This document shows positions 7,703 to 15,921 of a stretch of 22,169 nt of DNA, piece after piece. The notes under the pieces were generated by a model. The model was not told where the DNA came from, ran no database searches, and saw only the letters and a program-made list of their open reading frames with translations. The number at the start of each line of letters is the position of its first letter. Position 1 is the stretch's first letter. The DNA comes from Acidobacteriota bacterium (GTDB taxonomy: Bacteria; Acidobacteriota; Polarisedimenticolia; J045): positions 2,820,815-2,842,983 of the forward strand of contig CP070706.1 of NCBI GenBank assembly GCA_020350085.1, given 5' to 3'. The translations under genes and the position numbers were made by a program.

Positions 7703-8803
7703 TTAAGTCTCGTCTCCCAAGCAAAGACCCATCTCCCGCGCCGTCAGGATCGTATCGCAGTCGAGCGGCACCGATTTCATGCGTCGCGTGGCGTCCCCGA
7801 GCGGCACGGCACGCACCGTCGGCGGGTCGAGCGCCACCATCACCGAGAAAGTCTGCTCGGCCACCATGCGCACCGCTGCGGCACCGAAGCGAAGTGCGAT
7901 CAGCCGGTCGCGGGCTGTCGGCTCGCCACCACGCTGCAGATGCCCGAGCACGACCGTGCGCGTCTCTTTGCCCGTCTCGACCGCAATCTGCGCGGCGAGC
8001 TGCTCGCCGATGCCGCCCAGCCGGACCTCGCCGCCGACCGGCTTGTCGCCTCGCGTCGTCAGCACACCCCCTTCGGGCTTGGCGCCCTCGGCGACGACCA
8101 CCAAGCTGAAGTGACGACCGCGTGCCTCGCGCTGCATGATCTTGCGGCAGATCGTCTCGAGCTTGAATGGAATCTCGGGAATCAGCACCGCGTCGGCCCC
8201 GCCTGAGATGCCGGCGTGTAGCGCGATCCAGCCGGCATACCGTCCCATGACCTCGACGACGAACACGCGCTCGTGCGCTTCCGCCGTCGAGTGCAGCCGA
8301 TCGATCGCCTCGGAGGCCACCGTGACGGCGGTGTCGAATCCGAACGTCACGACCGTTCCTTCGAGGTCGTTGTCAATCGTCTTCGGCACGCCGACGATGG
8401 GGATCCCCTTTTCCGTCAAACGGTGCGCGATGCGCATCGAGCCGTCGCCACCGACGGCGATCAGGGCGTCGAGTCCCAGCCGCCGGAAGTTGGCCATGAT
8501 CTCGTCGGAGCGATCGAAGGTCGCGATGTTGCCGTCGGGCATCTTCATCGGATACTCGAACGGGTCGCCTTTGTTGGCGGTGCCGATGATGGTTCCGCCC
8601 AGGTGGGCGATCCCGCGAACAGACTCGCGGCCGAGCGGGACGAGCTGACTCGTGTCGAGCAGTCCGAGATATCCCTTGCGGATGCCGGTCACCTCCCAGC
8701 CGCGGCCGAGAGCGCTGAGAACCACGGCGCGGAGGACGGCATTGAGGCCGGGAGCGTCGCCACCTCCGGTGCTGACGGCGATGCTTTTGATCTTTGGGGC
8801 CAT
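7703..8803 (-). CDS. pfkA: 6-phosphofructokinase with ATP-type donor signature
   Basis: This 366-residue enzyme starts at the ATG complementing 8801-8803, with CAGGAGAG nine bases upstream. The open frame continues to 8974, but the extra N-terminus is not phosphofructokinase-like. It phosphorylates fructose 6-phosphate to the 1,6-bisphosphate in glycolysis. Motifs in order: STGGGDAPGLNAVLR near residue 11; GGDGS at 118-122; PKTIDND at 140-146 with the catalytic Asp; and MGRYAGWIALHAG. Gly121 occupies the position of E. coli Gly104, which allows ATP binding, while Lys141 replaces Gly124. The Gly/Lys pair is known from ATP-dependent actinobacterial enzymes of this clade. The S9 peptidase gene follows 30 bases downstream, and a second phosphofructokinase gene is divergent on the other side. 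Confidence 0.93.
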   Translation of the reverse strand: MAPKIKSIAVSTGGGDAPGLNAVLRAVVLSALGRGWEVTGIRKGYLGLLDTSQLVPLGRESVRGIAHLGGTIIGTANKGDPFEYPMKMPDGNIATFDRSDEIMANFRRLGLDALIAVGGDGSMRIAHRLTEKGIPIVGVPKTIDNDLEGTVVTFGFDTAVTVASEAIDRLHSTAEAHERVFVVEVMGRYAGWIALHAGISGGADAVLIPEIPFKLETICRKIMQREARGRHFSLVVVAEGAKPEGGVLTTRGDKPVGGEVRLGGIGEQLAAQIAVETGKETRTVVLGHLQRGGEPTARDRLIALRFGAAAVRMVAEQTFSVMVALDPPTVRAVPLGDATRRMKSVPLDCDTILTAREMGLCLGDET

Positions 8804-9024
8804 CGGCTCTAGCTCTCCTGAGGCGTCGATGTGTAGGCGACGACAAGCGAAAGCGCGACCGGAAGCAGCGGTTCGACTGGCACGGCACTCTCCGGGGGCG
8901 CCATCTTCGGCCAGAGGGCGACGAGCGTCAACGCGGGCCCTCGCAAGCCACCGGGTAGAGCCCCACCTTTTCACGGCGTATCCTACGGCCCGGCCCTACG
9001 GCCAGCAGCGAGAAGGAGCGCAAC

Positions 9025-10224
9025 GTGGCGAGCCACAAGGGAACCATCGCGATTCTGACCGGTGGCGGAGACGTCCCGGGCTTGAACCCCGCCATCCGAG
9101 CCATCACCGTGCGCTCTTTGCGAGAGGGGTACCGTGTGGTCGGCATCCGGCGCGGTTGGGCTGGTCTGATCGACATGACCCGCGATCAGGACGCCGACAA
9201 CTCGGACCACGTGATCGTGCTGACCGAGGATATCGTCAATCGTGTCGGCCGTACCGGTGGAACGTTCCTCCACACGTCGCGTACACGCCCGAGCCACCTT
9301 CCGCTCGATTTGGTACCGCCTCATCTGAAGGATCAGTACACGGACAAGATCAACGATCTGACGGCGGAGGTAGTGAAAAACCTCGATCATCTCGGTGTCG
9401 ACATCCTGATTCCGATCGGCGGCGATGATACCCTCAGCTTCGGTCAGCGCCTTCACGCCGAGGGCGTGAAGGTCATTGCGATTCCCAAGACGATGGACAA
9501 CGACGTGCCGGGCACGGACTACTGCATCGGATTCAGCACCTGCGTGACGCGCACGATCGAGCTGACGCACGAGCTGCGCACGACAGCCGGTTCTCACGAG
9601 CGGTTCCTCGTCATCGAGGTCTTCGGACGCTACGCCGGCTACACGGCGCTGCTGCCGACGATGGCGGGCGCGGCCGATCGCTGTGTGATTCCCGAGCACC
9701 GCTTCAGCATCGAACGGCTCGCCGAGCTGCTCGTCGAAGACCGCAACCGGCACCCGAGCCGCTACGCCGTCGTGCTCGTTTCCGAGGGAGCGCGGATGGT
9801 TGGGCAGGAAGAGATGATCTACGAGGGCGTGGAAGCCGATCAGTACGGGCACCGTAAGTTGGGGGGCCTCGGCGACGTCGTCTCGGATGTGCTGAAGAAG
9901 CTCTCCCCCAATTACAACAACGGCCGCAAGATCAACGTCGTCAACCAGCGATTGAGCTATCTCGTACGCTGCGGCAATCCTGACGCGCTCGATTCGATCG
10001 TGCCGATGGCATTCGGTAACCTCGCGGTCGATCTCATCCTGGAAGAGAACTTCGGCCGCTTGGTCAATCTGAGAAACGGCGTCTACGACAGTGTGCCGAT
10101 CGACGTCATCGTGGGCCGCAAGAAAGTGATCGATGTGGCCAAGTACTACAACACGGAGCGCCTGCGTCCGCGCTACGAGAGATTCCACCGCATGCCGCAG
10201 TTCATCATGACGAGTGACGTCTGA
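9025..10224 (+). CDS. pfp: 6-phosphofructokinase with pyrophosphate-type donor signature
   Basis: This 399-residue protein starts at GTG 9025, with AAGGAG at 9013-9018. It shares the phosphofructokinase core with the neighbour on the minus strand: LTGGGDVPGLNPAIR near residue 11, PKTMDND at 154-160, and FGRYAGYTALLP. The diagnostic stretch is GGDDT at 132-136: Asp135 replaces the glycine needed for ATP, and Lys155 is also present. The Asp/Lys pair is the known signature of pyrophosphate-dependent enzymes, which run the fructose 6-phosphate step reversibly. The usual GFGTA segment reads GFSTC here. Donor choice is inferred from sequence; a regulatory or altered function is possible. Confidence 0.9.
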   Translation: MASHKGTIAILTGGGDVPGLNPAIRAITVRSLREGYRVVGIRRGWAGLIDMTRDQDADNSDHVIVLTEDIVNRVGRTGGTFLHTSRTRPSHLPLDLVPPHLKDQYTDKINDLTAEVVKNLDHLGVDILIPIGGDDTLSFGQRLHAEGVKVIAIPKTMDNDVPGTDYCIGFSTCVTRTIELTHELRTTAGSHERFLVIEVFGRYAGYTALLPTMAGAADRCVIPEHRFSIERLAELLVEDRNRHPSRYAVVLVSEGARMVGQEEMIYEGVEADQYGHRKLGGLGDVVSDVLKKLSPNYNNGRKINVVNQRLSYLVRCGNPDALDSIVPMAFGNLAVDLILEENFGRLVNLRNGVYDSVPIDVIVGRKKVIDVAKYYNTERLRPRYERFHRMPQFIMTSDV

Positions 10225-10374
10225 TCACGGAATTCGCATTGAGGTGAGTGTGTCCGCGGCGGTTCGATTCGTCGTCTCCGCCTTGTCCGCACTATCCCGG
10301 CCGCCGAGATTGTCGAGGCAAGCGTTCCGGCGAGAGGGAAACACCGTTGCCGAGATCGGGGGGCCGGAGAGCGG

Positions 10375-11061
10375 ATGCTTCGGTCCTTGTTGTGCCGACC
10401 CAGCTGCGTGCCGCTTCAGCTGTCGATCGGGCTGCTGGGGCTTGTTGGCTTGACCTCATCGGACCCGTGCCAGGCCGCCGACGAGGTGGTGTTCGTCAAC
10501 CGGACGGACCTCGTCGGAGGGCCGCAGCCAGATGTGGCTGGCGATCCAGGCCTGTTGCTCGTCGTGACCCGCCCGGATGGCGAGACGCTGCAGCTGCTCG
10601 TGGGGCCGGGGTGCGAGGAGATCGTGGCGGGCGACGTCATCGACCTGCACTTCGCAGGCCACCGGCCACGCCCCGACTCGTCGACGATCTCGCTCGACGC
10701 CTCGCGACGATGTCCGGTGCTCAGCGTCATGACCGTACGTATCGTTCGCGCTCCGGCGAGTGCGCAAGATGAATGGTCACCGGCAAATGCTGAGACCGTC
10801 GGCCTCAGCGCGCTGCAGCGAGGCCTCGCCATCGTCGGCTACGACGTGGGTCTGAACGGGGCGCAAGACAGGGATGGGCTGATCCAGGCGTTCGCGCGCT
10901 ATCGTGCGGATCGCGGCCACGACGCCGATGGCAAAGCGGTGCACTTTTCCCTGTGGGCACTCGCTCTCGAGGTGCTGATCGAAAAGCCTCGAGATCCCGA
11001 GGCGCGCCAGGTGGCGGAGACATTGCTCGCCGCAGCGGAAGATCCGCGACCGTCTCGCTGA
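10375..11061 (+). CDS. Exported protein with peptidoglycan-binding-like C-terminal segment
   Basis: This 228-residue protein starts at ATG 10375, with GGAG five bases before it. A signal peptide (LQLSIGLLGLVGLTSSDPCQAA) suggests export. The middle (about residues 35-125) is predicted to be beta-rich with two cysteines (PGCEEI and RRCPVL) that could pair; I do not recognise it. Near residue 143, LSALQRGLAIVGYDVGLNG followed by AQDRDGLIQAFARYRADRG resembles a PG_binding_1 repeat (LQxxLxxxGYxxGxxxG then an x-x-F-x-x-x-x-G helix). That would tether it to peptidoglycan. The resemblance is by eye and only moderate. It follows the PPi-type phosphofructokinase by 150 bases but has no evident functional link. 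Confidence 0.7.
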   Translation: MLRSLLCRPSCVPLQLSIGLLGLVGLTSSDPCQAADEVVFVNRTDLVGGPQPDVAGDPGLLLVVTRPDGETLQLLVGPGCEEIVAGDVIDLHFAGHRPRPDSSTISLDASRRCPVLSVMTVRIVRAPASAQDEWSPANAETVGLSALQRGLAIVGYDVGLNGAQDRDGLIQAFARYRADRGHDADGKAVHFSLWALALEVLIEKPRDPEARQVAETLLAAAEDPRPSR

Positions 11062-11175
11062 ATCCAGCTCGGCGGAGATCTGTGATGTGCCTACTCGAGG
11101 GCGCGGAGTGTGCGCGCAGGCCGGCTGACGGTATGCTGTCGCGACTCAGGGCTTGAGGGGAGAGGACACGCTTCG

Positions 11176-11907
11176 ATGAAGAAGATCACCGTCATCGGAT
11201 CTGGCAATGCGTTTCACGACGACGGCCGCGCTCACGCGTGCCTGCTGCTCGAGCACTCGGGCGGGCGCCGCGTGCTGATCGACGCGGGAGCGACGGCGCT
11301 TCACGGCCTGCGCCGCAAGAACATCGCTCTCGAGTCGATCGACGGTGTGGTGCTGACGCACTTTCACGGCGATCACTACCTGGGGCTTCCGTTTCTGCTG
11401 CTCCACGCCAATTTCGTCGAGCACCGCGAGCGGCCGTTCGTCATCGCCGGCCCGCCGGGCGTCGAAGCGCGCTGCCGGTCGTTGATCGAGCTGGCCTACG
11501 AGGACGTCGATTATTCGTTCGAGATCCAGTTCATCGAAGCGAGTGCCCCGTTATCGCTCCATGGCTTCGAGATCACTCCGATGCCCGTAACTCACAGCGC
11601 TGAGAGTACCGGTTACCGCATCGAGGGTCCTGCCAAGAGAACCATCGCCGTATCGGGTGACGCGATACTCGATGATCGCCTGTGGAAGCTGATCGACGGC
11701 GTCGAGCTGTCGATCATCGAGCTCGGACTGCTCGAGCAGCGCGACCCACCGCTGGCCCACATCGCCGTCGACGAGCTGCTCGACCAGCGCGAGCGTCTGC
11801 ACGAGCAGCGAATCGTCTTCGTGCACCTCGACGATGCCACAGCGCGCGCCGTCCGCGAACACCGCCTCGGCGAGGCCGCAACCGATGGCATGGAGATCAG
11901 TCTGTAG
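11176..11907 (+). CDS. Metallo-beta-lactamase-fold hydrolase, ribonuclease Z-like
   Basis: This 243-residue protein starts at ATG 11176, with GGGGAGAGG about ten bases upstream; the longer frame from 11110 adds a non-homologous N-terminus. HFHGDH at 62-67 is the HxHxDH zinc motif. Further metal ligands are visible as His140 (VTHSAESTGY), Asp162 (SGDAI) and His217 (FVHLDD), the order seen in RNase Z and related phosphodiesterases. It lacks the long exosite arm typical of tRNA-processing RNase Z and is shorter than the roughly 300 residues of bacterial RNase Z. A small-molecule phosphodiesterase or other hydrolase role is therefore as likely. It is cytosolic, with no signal. It converges with the HNH gene, leaving 12 bases between them. 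Confidence 0.88.
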   Translation: MKKITVIGSGNAFHDDGRAHACLLLEHSGGRRVLIDAGATALHGLRRKNIALESIDGVVLTHFHGDHYLGLPFLLLHANFVEHRERPFVIAGPPGVEARCRSLIELAYEDVDYSFEIQFIEASAPLSLHGFEITPMPVTHSAESTGYRIEGPAKRTIAVSGDAILDDRLWKLIDGVELSIIELGLLEQRDPPLAHIAVDELLDQRERLHEQRIVFVHLDDATARAVREHRLGEAATDGMEISL

Positions 11908-11919
11908 AGCGTCGTTCGC

Positions 11920-14012
11920 TCAGCAAAATCGCCTCTCGTTGAGAAACACCCCGCCCCGCCCGTTCCGTCCCATCTCGAACGTCACATCGAGCGGCGCCCG
12001 CCCCGTCACGGACAGCAGGCCGCCATGCTCCCCCCGCTGATGATGAAACCGACACAGCGTCAGCCGGTTCGCATCGTCATCATCCCCGCCGTGCGAGCGA
12101 TACCGAATGTGATGCGCCTCGAGATGCTGCCGAGAGCTGCACCCGGGAGCCTGACAACACCACCCGTCGCGCTCGTAAATGCCGTCTTCCGCTCGTCGCA
12201 CCACTTTTCGCGGAGGGTCCCACGAAAACCCTTGGGCTAGAAGCATCAGAATCAGCCGAAAGCTCGTCGATTTCGACGGGCCATTTTCGGAGAACATCCA
12301 ATCGGCCGTCTCGGCGTCCATCGGACCGGCCTGACGGGCGATGTGGGTCACCAGTTCCGGCTCGGCGCGAGCCTGATCGAGCGTGGCCAGAAAGTCCCGA
12401 GCCAGCGATTCGGGAAGACGCAGGCTCAGCGTTTCCTCCGCCAGCGCAGCATCGACCGTGCGAAGCGTCTGACAGGCGGCCTCGACGAGCCGTGCCACGG
12501 TCATCCCGTACGAGCGGCTCTGGCCGCGGCGCCAGGCCTCGTCGCTGAGCGGGCGAGGGGGCTTGCGCGTGGCCGGGCTGCGGAGCTCCCGCCTGGTCAA
12601 CCACTTGTACTGGCGCGCTTCGGCCTTGAGCCGCTTGATCGTCGTCGTCTCGGCGTGGGCGACCCACTCCCGCTCGACCTGTTCGGAGATGTCCCTTCCG
12701 CGAAACGCCCGCAGCACGACGAGCGTCGCCTGAGGAGAGATCTGCCCGCAGGCGTACGCTTCGCGCAGCAGCGGGTAGTGCCGCAGCGCGCGGGCGAGAA
12801 ACGCCCGTTCCCTCGCCGTACTCGCCGACATGCCGAGCCGCTGCTCGGCGTAGTGCTCGATGCCGGCAAAGCCCAGCCGCAGAAAGCCGCGCTGCTCGCC
12901 GAGCACCGCCAGCAGCTCGCCGAGCAGCCGCTCGGCCCGACCCACGAGCTGGAGCAGCGCGACGATCTCGTGCTCGGCCTCGGCGGCATTGCCGCGGCCG
13001 GCCCTGACGAACAGCCCCGCCGCCTCGAAGACCAGCTCGCGCAGATGGCGAAGATCGAGCAGCTCGTCGCTCCACGAGAGGGCTTTCCAGGTCTCGTTTT
13101 CGGATAGCTCCGCTGCCGAGCGCGGCAGGTCCTTCCCGTCGTCGAACGCGCGGGCGAGCGTCTTTTCTCGCTCTTGTTGCGAACGGCGGGGGGCCTCAGG
13201 TCCGCGACGTCGCTGCCGATGACAGCCTCGAGATCGGGCGCCTCGAGATCGGGTGGGTCTTTCCCGGCCAGCGCCTCGGCGACGAGCGCCTCGATGAACG
13301 AGGTGACCGAGGCCTGACCGCCGCAAACGAGCCGGTGCAGCTCGAGCATCTCGTCGAAGCCCGCCCGCGCCGGAGTGGTGACGGCAAGACGCACGCGGAC
13401 TGTCGGCTCGTCGTCTTCGATGTCGACGACGCGCGACGTGGAGCCCGCCGCATCGGTCTTCGAGATTGACTCCGTATCTGTTTCCGCATCGGGCGGACTC
13501 TTTCGCCCGTCTTCCATCGCCTGCTTCACGTCCTGCTTGAGCGGGCGGATCTTCGTCTTCCGCGCGTGGCGGATCCAGGCCTCGATCGTCGTCTCGTCCG
13601 CGACGCGTGCGATGTGGTAGGCCGCTTCCTGACCGAGCGGCGGCTGTCCATCGTCGCCACAGAGCGCCGCGCCGAGCCGAGGCCACAGCGCGATCGACCG
13701 TCCGATCCAGGCGAGATCCCTCAGCCACCGCGACGAGCGTCCGAAGCACTCCCTCGTGGAGTCCGACTGCCGCGCGTAGCCCGCCTCGTGCCAGCCGAAG
13801 CCGTCGGAGAACGTCGCCGCCGCGCGCGCGAGAGGCACCGTCACCCGATCGAGCAGCCCGCGCACCGCGAGCGCCAGCAGGTCGGCTTCCCGAGGGCTGA
13901 GCGCGAAGAGCTCGACTCGTTCCTTGTGCGGGTACGCGCACGCCGGACCCACACCCTTCGCCGCCGCAGACCTCGACTCGGACTCGTAGACTACGCCCTC
14001 AGCGAGTTGCAT
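11920..14012 (-). pseudogene. HNH endonuclease domain protein (DUF222-like), split by a frameshift
   Basis: Two overlapping minus-strand frames together make one protein of about 697 residues. The N-terminal 275 residues are read from ATG 14012 (ALSPREADLLALAVRGLLDR onward). The C-terminal 420 residues are read in the -1 frame from about 13187 to the stop at 11920. The switch falls at a run of six C (complement of G at 13188-13193); a seventh C would restore one frame. The C-terminal part has the helical segment typical of these HNH proteins (LGMSASTARERAFLARAL) and then a zinc-bound HNH motif: GWCCQAPGC, LEAHHIRYRSHGGDDDDANR, and LCRFHHQRGEHGG. Such proteins are common and often mobile; their DNA target is unknown. 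The lesion may be real, a sequencing homopolymer error, or slippage. An alternative is that the C-terminal frame is independently translated. Confidence 0.75.
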
Positions 14013-14049
14013 TGTCCTGTCATCTACTGGGAATCGGGCTAACGGTTTG

Positions 14050-14150
14050 GGACGTTGTTATTCTAACATAGAGTTGTTGGTCCGCCATCAAAAACACATA
14101 TATTCGAGACGTTTTTCTCACTGTCGCAACGCAATTTCTTACCTCAGCGT
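14050..14150. other. AT-rich patch upstream of the HNH gene
   Basis: This stretch of about 100 bases is roughly 41% GC by count, much lower than the flanking coding DNA. It contains A- and T-tracts (for example around 14090-14116). It covers most of the gap between the HNH start and the methyltransferase end (14013-14197), where I see no gene. It may be a promoter region or a leftover from an insertion. Confidence 0.5.
14060..14068 (-). promoter_or_regulatory. Candidate extended -10 promoter element for the HNH gene
   Basis: Read on the minus strand, the site is TGTTAGAAT, matching the extended -10 pattern TGnTAtaaT with one mismatch. It sits about 48 bases before the HNH start codon in the AT-rich patch. 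A TTGATG further upstream is at a non-ideal 20-base spacing. No strong ribosome site is seen before ATG 14012. Confidence 0.3.
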
Positions 14151-14197
14151 TGAAGCTTCGGCCAGCCATCGGAGCGTCGGCCTCTACGCCAGCGACA

Positions 14198-14872
14198 TCA
14201 TTCCACGGTCAGCTCGCAGAAGAGGCTCGAGCCATCGATTTCCCGGAGATGCCACCGGACCGGAAGGCCAGAGACGAGCGAGATGAACCGCTCCGGACTG
14301 ATCGTGGACGCGCGGAAGCCGTCCGTGCAGACGATGACCCCGCCTCCCGTAGCCTGCTCATCGATCGACCCCAGCAGGCCACGATCGGCCTGGAGCCGGA
14401 ACCACTCGAGCCGATGGCGCCAGAACCGCTCGGAATAGCTGGAAAGAAGCACGCTCCCGCTCGGGCGAGTCACCCGGACAGCCTCCTCGATCACGGCTCG
14501 CGGCTCCACGTGAAACGCCGAGAGCCCGTTCTGGAGGCACAGGACGACATCGAACGAGGCTCTGCAAAGAGCCAGGTGGCTCGCGTCCATCAGCAGCAGC
14601 CTGCAGCCCGAATGTTCTCCGAGTATCTCGTGGGCCAGCCGCAGACTCGCGGCCGAGGTGTCGATACCGACGAGCCGCGCGGTGCGATCTTGCAGTCGTT
14701 CGAGAATCCTTCCGTATCCACAGCCCAGTTCCAAGACGCAGTCTGTGGGGCGGATCGCTCGCGCAGCGTGCCGAATCTCTTCGTCGAGATACTGCCGAAC
14801 GCGAGGCGGCGCGATCTCGTAGCAGCCGCGGAGGCGTTCGGCGCTGAGTCGCTCGGTATAATACCCGGGCAT
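14198..14872 (-). CDS. SAM-dependent class I methyltransferase
   Basis: This 224-residue protein starts at the ATG complementing 14870-14872, where GAGGAG lies about 12 bases upstream and the typical start MPGYYTERL begins. The open frame continues upstream to 14965 without family resemblance. Motif I is VLELGCGYGR (46-55), followed by an acidic strand end at GIDTS and the later strands FDVVLCLQNGLSAF and GSVLLSSYSERFW. This is a Rossmann-type methyltransferase with a small-molecule substrate that cannot be named. It is cytosolic. It is divergent from the SGNH hydrolase gene, with 160 bases between the starts. Confidence 0.88.
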   Translation of the reverse strand: MPGYYTERLSAERLRGCYEIAPPRVRQYLDEEIRHAARAIRPTDCVLELGCGYGRILERLQDRTARLVGIDTSAASLRLAHEILGEHSGCRLLLMDASHLALCRASFDVVLCLQNGLSAFHVEPRAVIEEAVRVTRPSGSVLLSSYSERFWRHRLEWFRLQADRGLLGSIDEQATGGGVIVCTDGFRASTISPERFISLVSGLPVRWHLREIDGSSLFCELTVE

Positions 14873-15032
14873 TAGCGACGTTCTCTCCTCGTTCGGCGGA
14901 CTCTGTTCAGCCCCTGAGATTCGTAGAGAGCCTACCAGCTGCAGGACGAACATCGACAGGTCCAAGCGAGCGCTTCATGGTGGTCATATCCAGACTCAGC
15001 GGAGGACGCGGCCGGCCCGCCATCTGAGCTCG

Positions 15033-15791
15033 ATGAAAGAACTCGTCCTCAGAGCGGCGTTCACCGCCACGCTGCCGCTGCTACCGATAGCGCTCCTTCA
15101 GGGCCGCCGTGTCCGGGCGCGCTTGGCACCAGCGCGTCCGGCAGCCGGGCCCACGTCCGGGACGGTTCCTGGTGCTGGACCGACCCTCTCGCTCGTCATA
15201 TTCGGTGAGTCCACGGTCGCGGGAGTCGGTGCGCCCACGCATACCGAAGCTCTCAGCGGACGGCTCGCGGCGGCTCTGGCCGCTCGTACCGGCCGCGGGG
15301 TGGCGTGGCGTGCCGTGGGGCGCTCCGGTGCGACGGCCGCAGAGGCCCGGTGGGCGCTCACCGACGAGCTGGTCGGATCCGAAGCAACTGTGGCCGTGGT
15401 CGTGTTCGGCGTCAATGACGTCGTTCGCCTGACGAGATCGTGGCGGTGGACAGCCGATCTCGCCGACGTGGTGACGCTGCTGCGCCAACACCTCGGCGCG
15501 ATCCCGGTCGTTCTCGCTGGCGTTCCGCCGATCGGACACTTCCCCGCTCTCCCGCAGCCGCTTCGTGCGATGCTCGGCCTGCGCGGCAGGCTGCTCTGCC
15601 TCCGCGCCGCGAAGTGGGCGGACAGAATGAGTAACATCGTGCACGTCCCGACGACGTTCGAAGAACTCGGCCTCGTGTCTACCGATCGGGGCAACTTCAC
15701 CGACGATGGGATCCATCCTTCGGTGAAAGCGTACGCCGCGTGGGGTGCCCGTTTGGCGAGAGAGATCGAACAGCTCCTGCACCGCGGCTGA
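15033..15791 (+). CDS. SGNH/GDSL-type hydrolase (lipase/esterase family)
   Basis: This 252-residue protein starts at ATG 15033; the ribosome site is weak. The first 25 residues are hydrophobic (ALLQ preceded by FTATLPLLPIA), so the protein is probably anchored or exported. All four blocks are visible: block I IFGESTVAG with nucleophile Ser60, where GES replaces the usual GDS; block II Gly in GRSGATA near residue 99; block III GVND with Asn128; and block V DGIHPS with Asp225 and His228. Family members hydrolyse lipids, acyl esters or acetylated sugars. The GVND and DGIHP forms are common in the lysophospholipase L1-like branch. The substrate is unknown. Confidence 0.88.
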   Translation: MKELVLRAAFTATLPLLPIALLQGRRVRARLAPARPAAGPTSGTVPGAGPTLSLVIFGESTVAGVGAPTHTEALSGRLAAALAARTGRGVAWRAVGRSGATAAEARWALTDELVGSEATVAVVVFGVNDVVRLTRSWRWTADLADVVTLLRQHLGAIPVVLAGVPPIGHFPALPQPLRAMLGLRGRLLCLRAAKWADRMSNIVHVPTTFEELGLVSTDRGNFTDDGIHPSVKAYAAWGARLAREIEQLLHRG

Positions 15792-15921
15792 CTCCCCGAC
15801 GCTGATGCGCGAGCTTCGCTCGGACTGAGACCCCTTCTCACCGCGCCTTTGGAACGTCGCTCCGTTGTCAGTAGGCGTCGTTCCTCGTACCTTCATCATC
15901 AATGAGAGGTTGGGATTCCGC

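Noticed and set aside
7691..7706. Tandem CGGGTTAA CGGGTTAA before the S9 peptidase gene
   Set aside because: Only two copies of eight bases, overlapping the phosphofructokinase stop; likely chance.
8804..9024. Divergent promoters between the two phosphofructokinase genes
   Set aside because: A TATCCT-like box near 8979 has no matching -35 at proper spacing; I could not support any specific promoter.
8983..10188. 401-codon minus-strand open frame
   Set aside because: Antisense to the PPi-type phosphofructokinase, which has full family motifs.
10255..10285. GGTTCGATTC, resembling a tRNA T-loop
   Set aside because: The flanking bases do not form a T-arm stem and no acceptor or anticodon arm is present.
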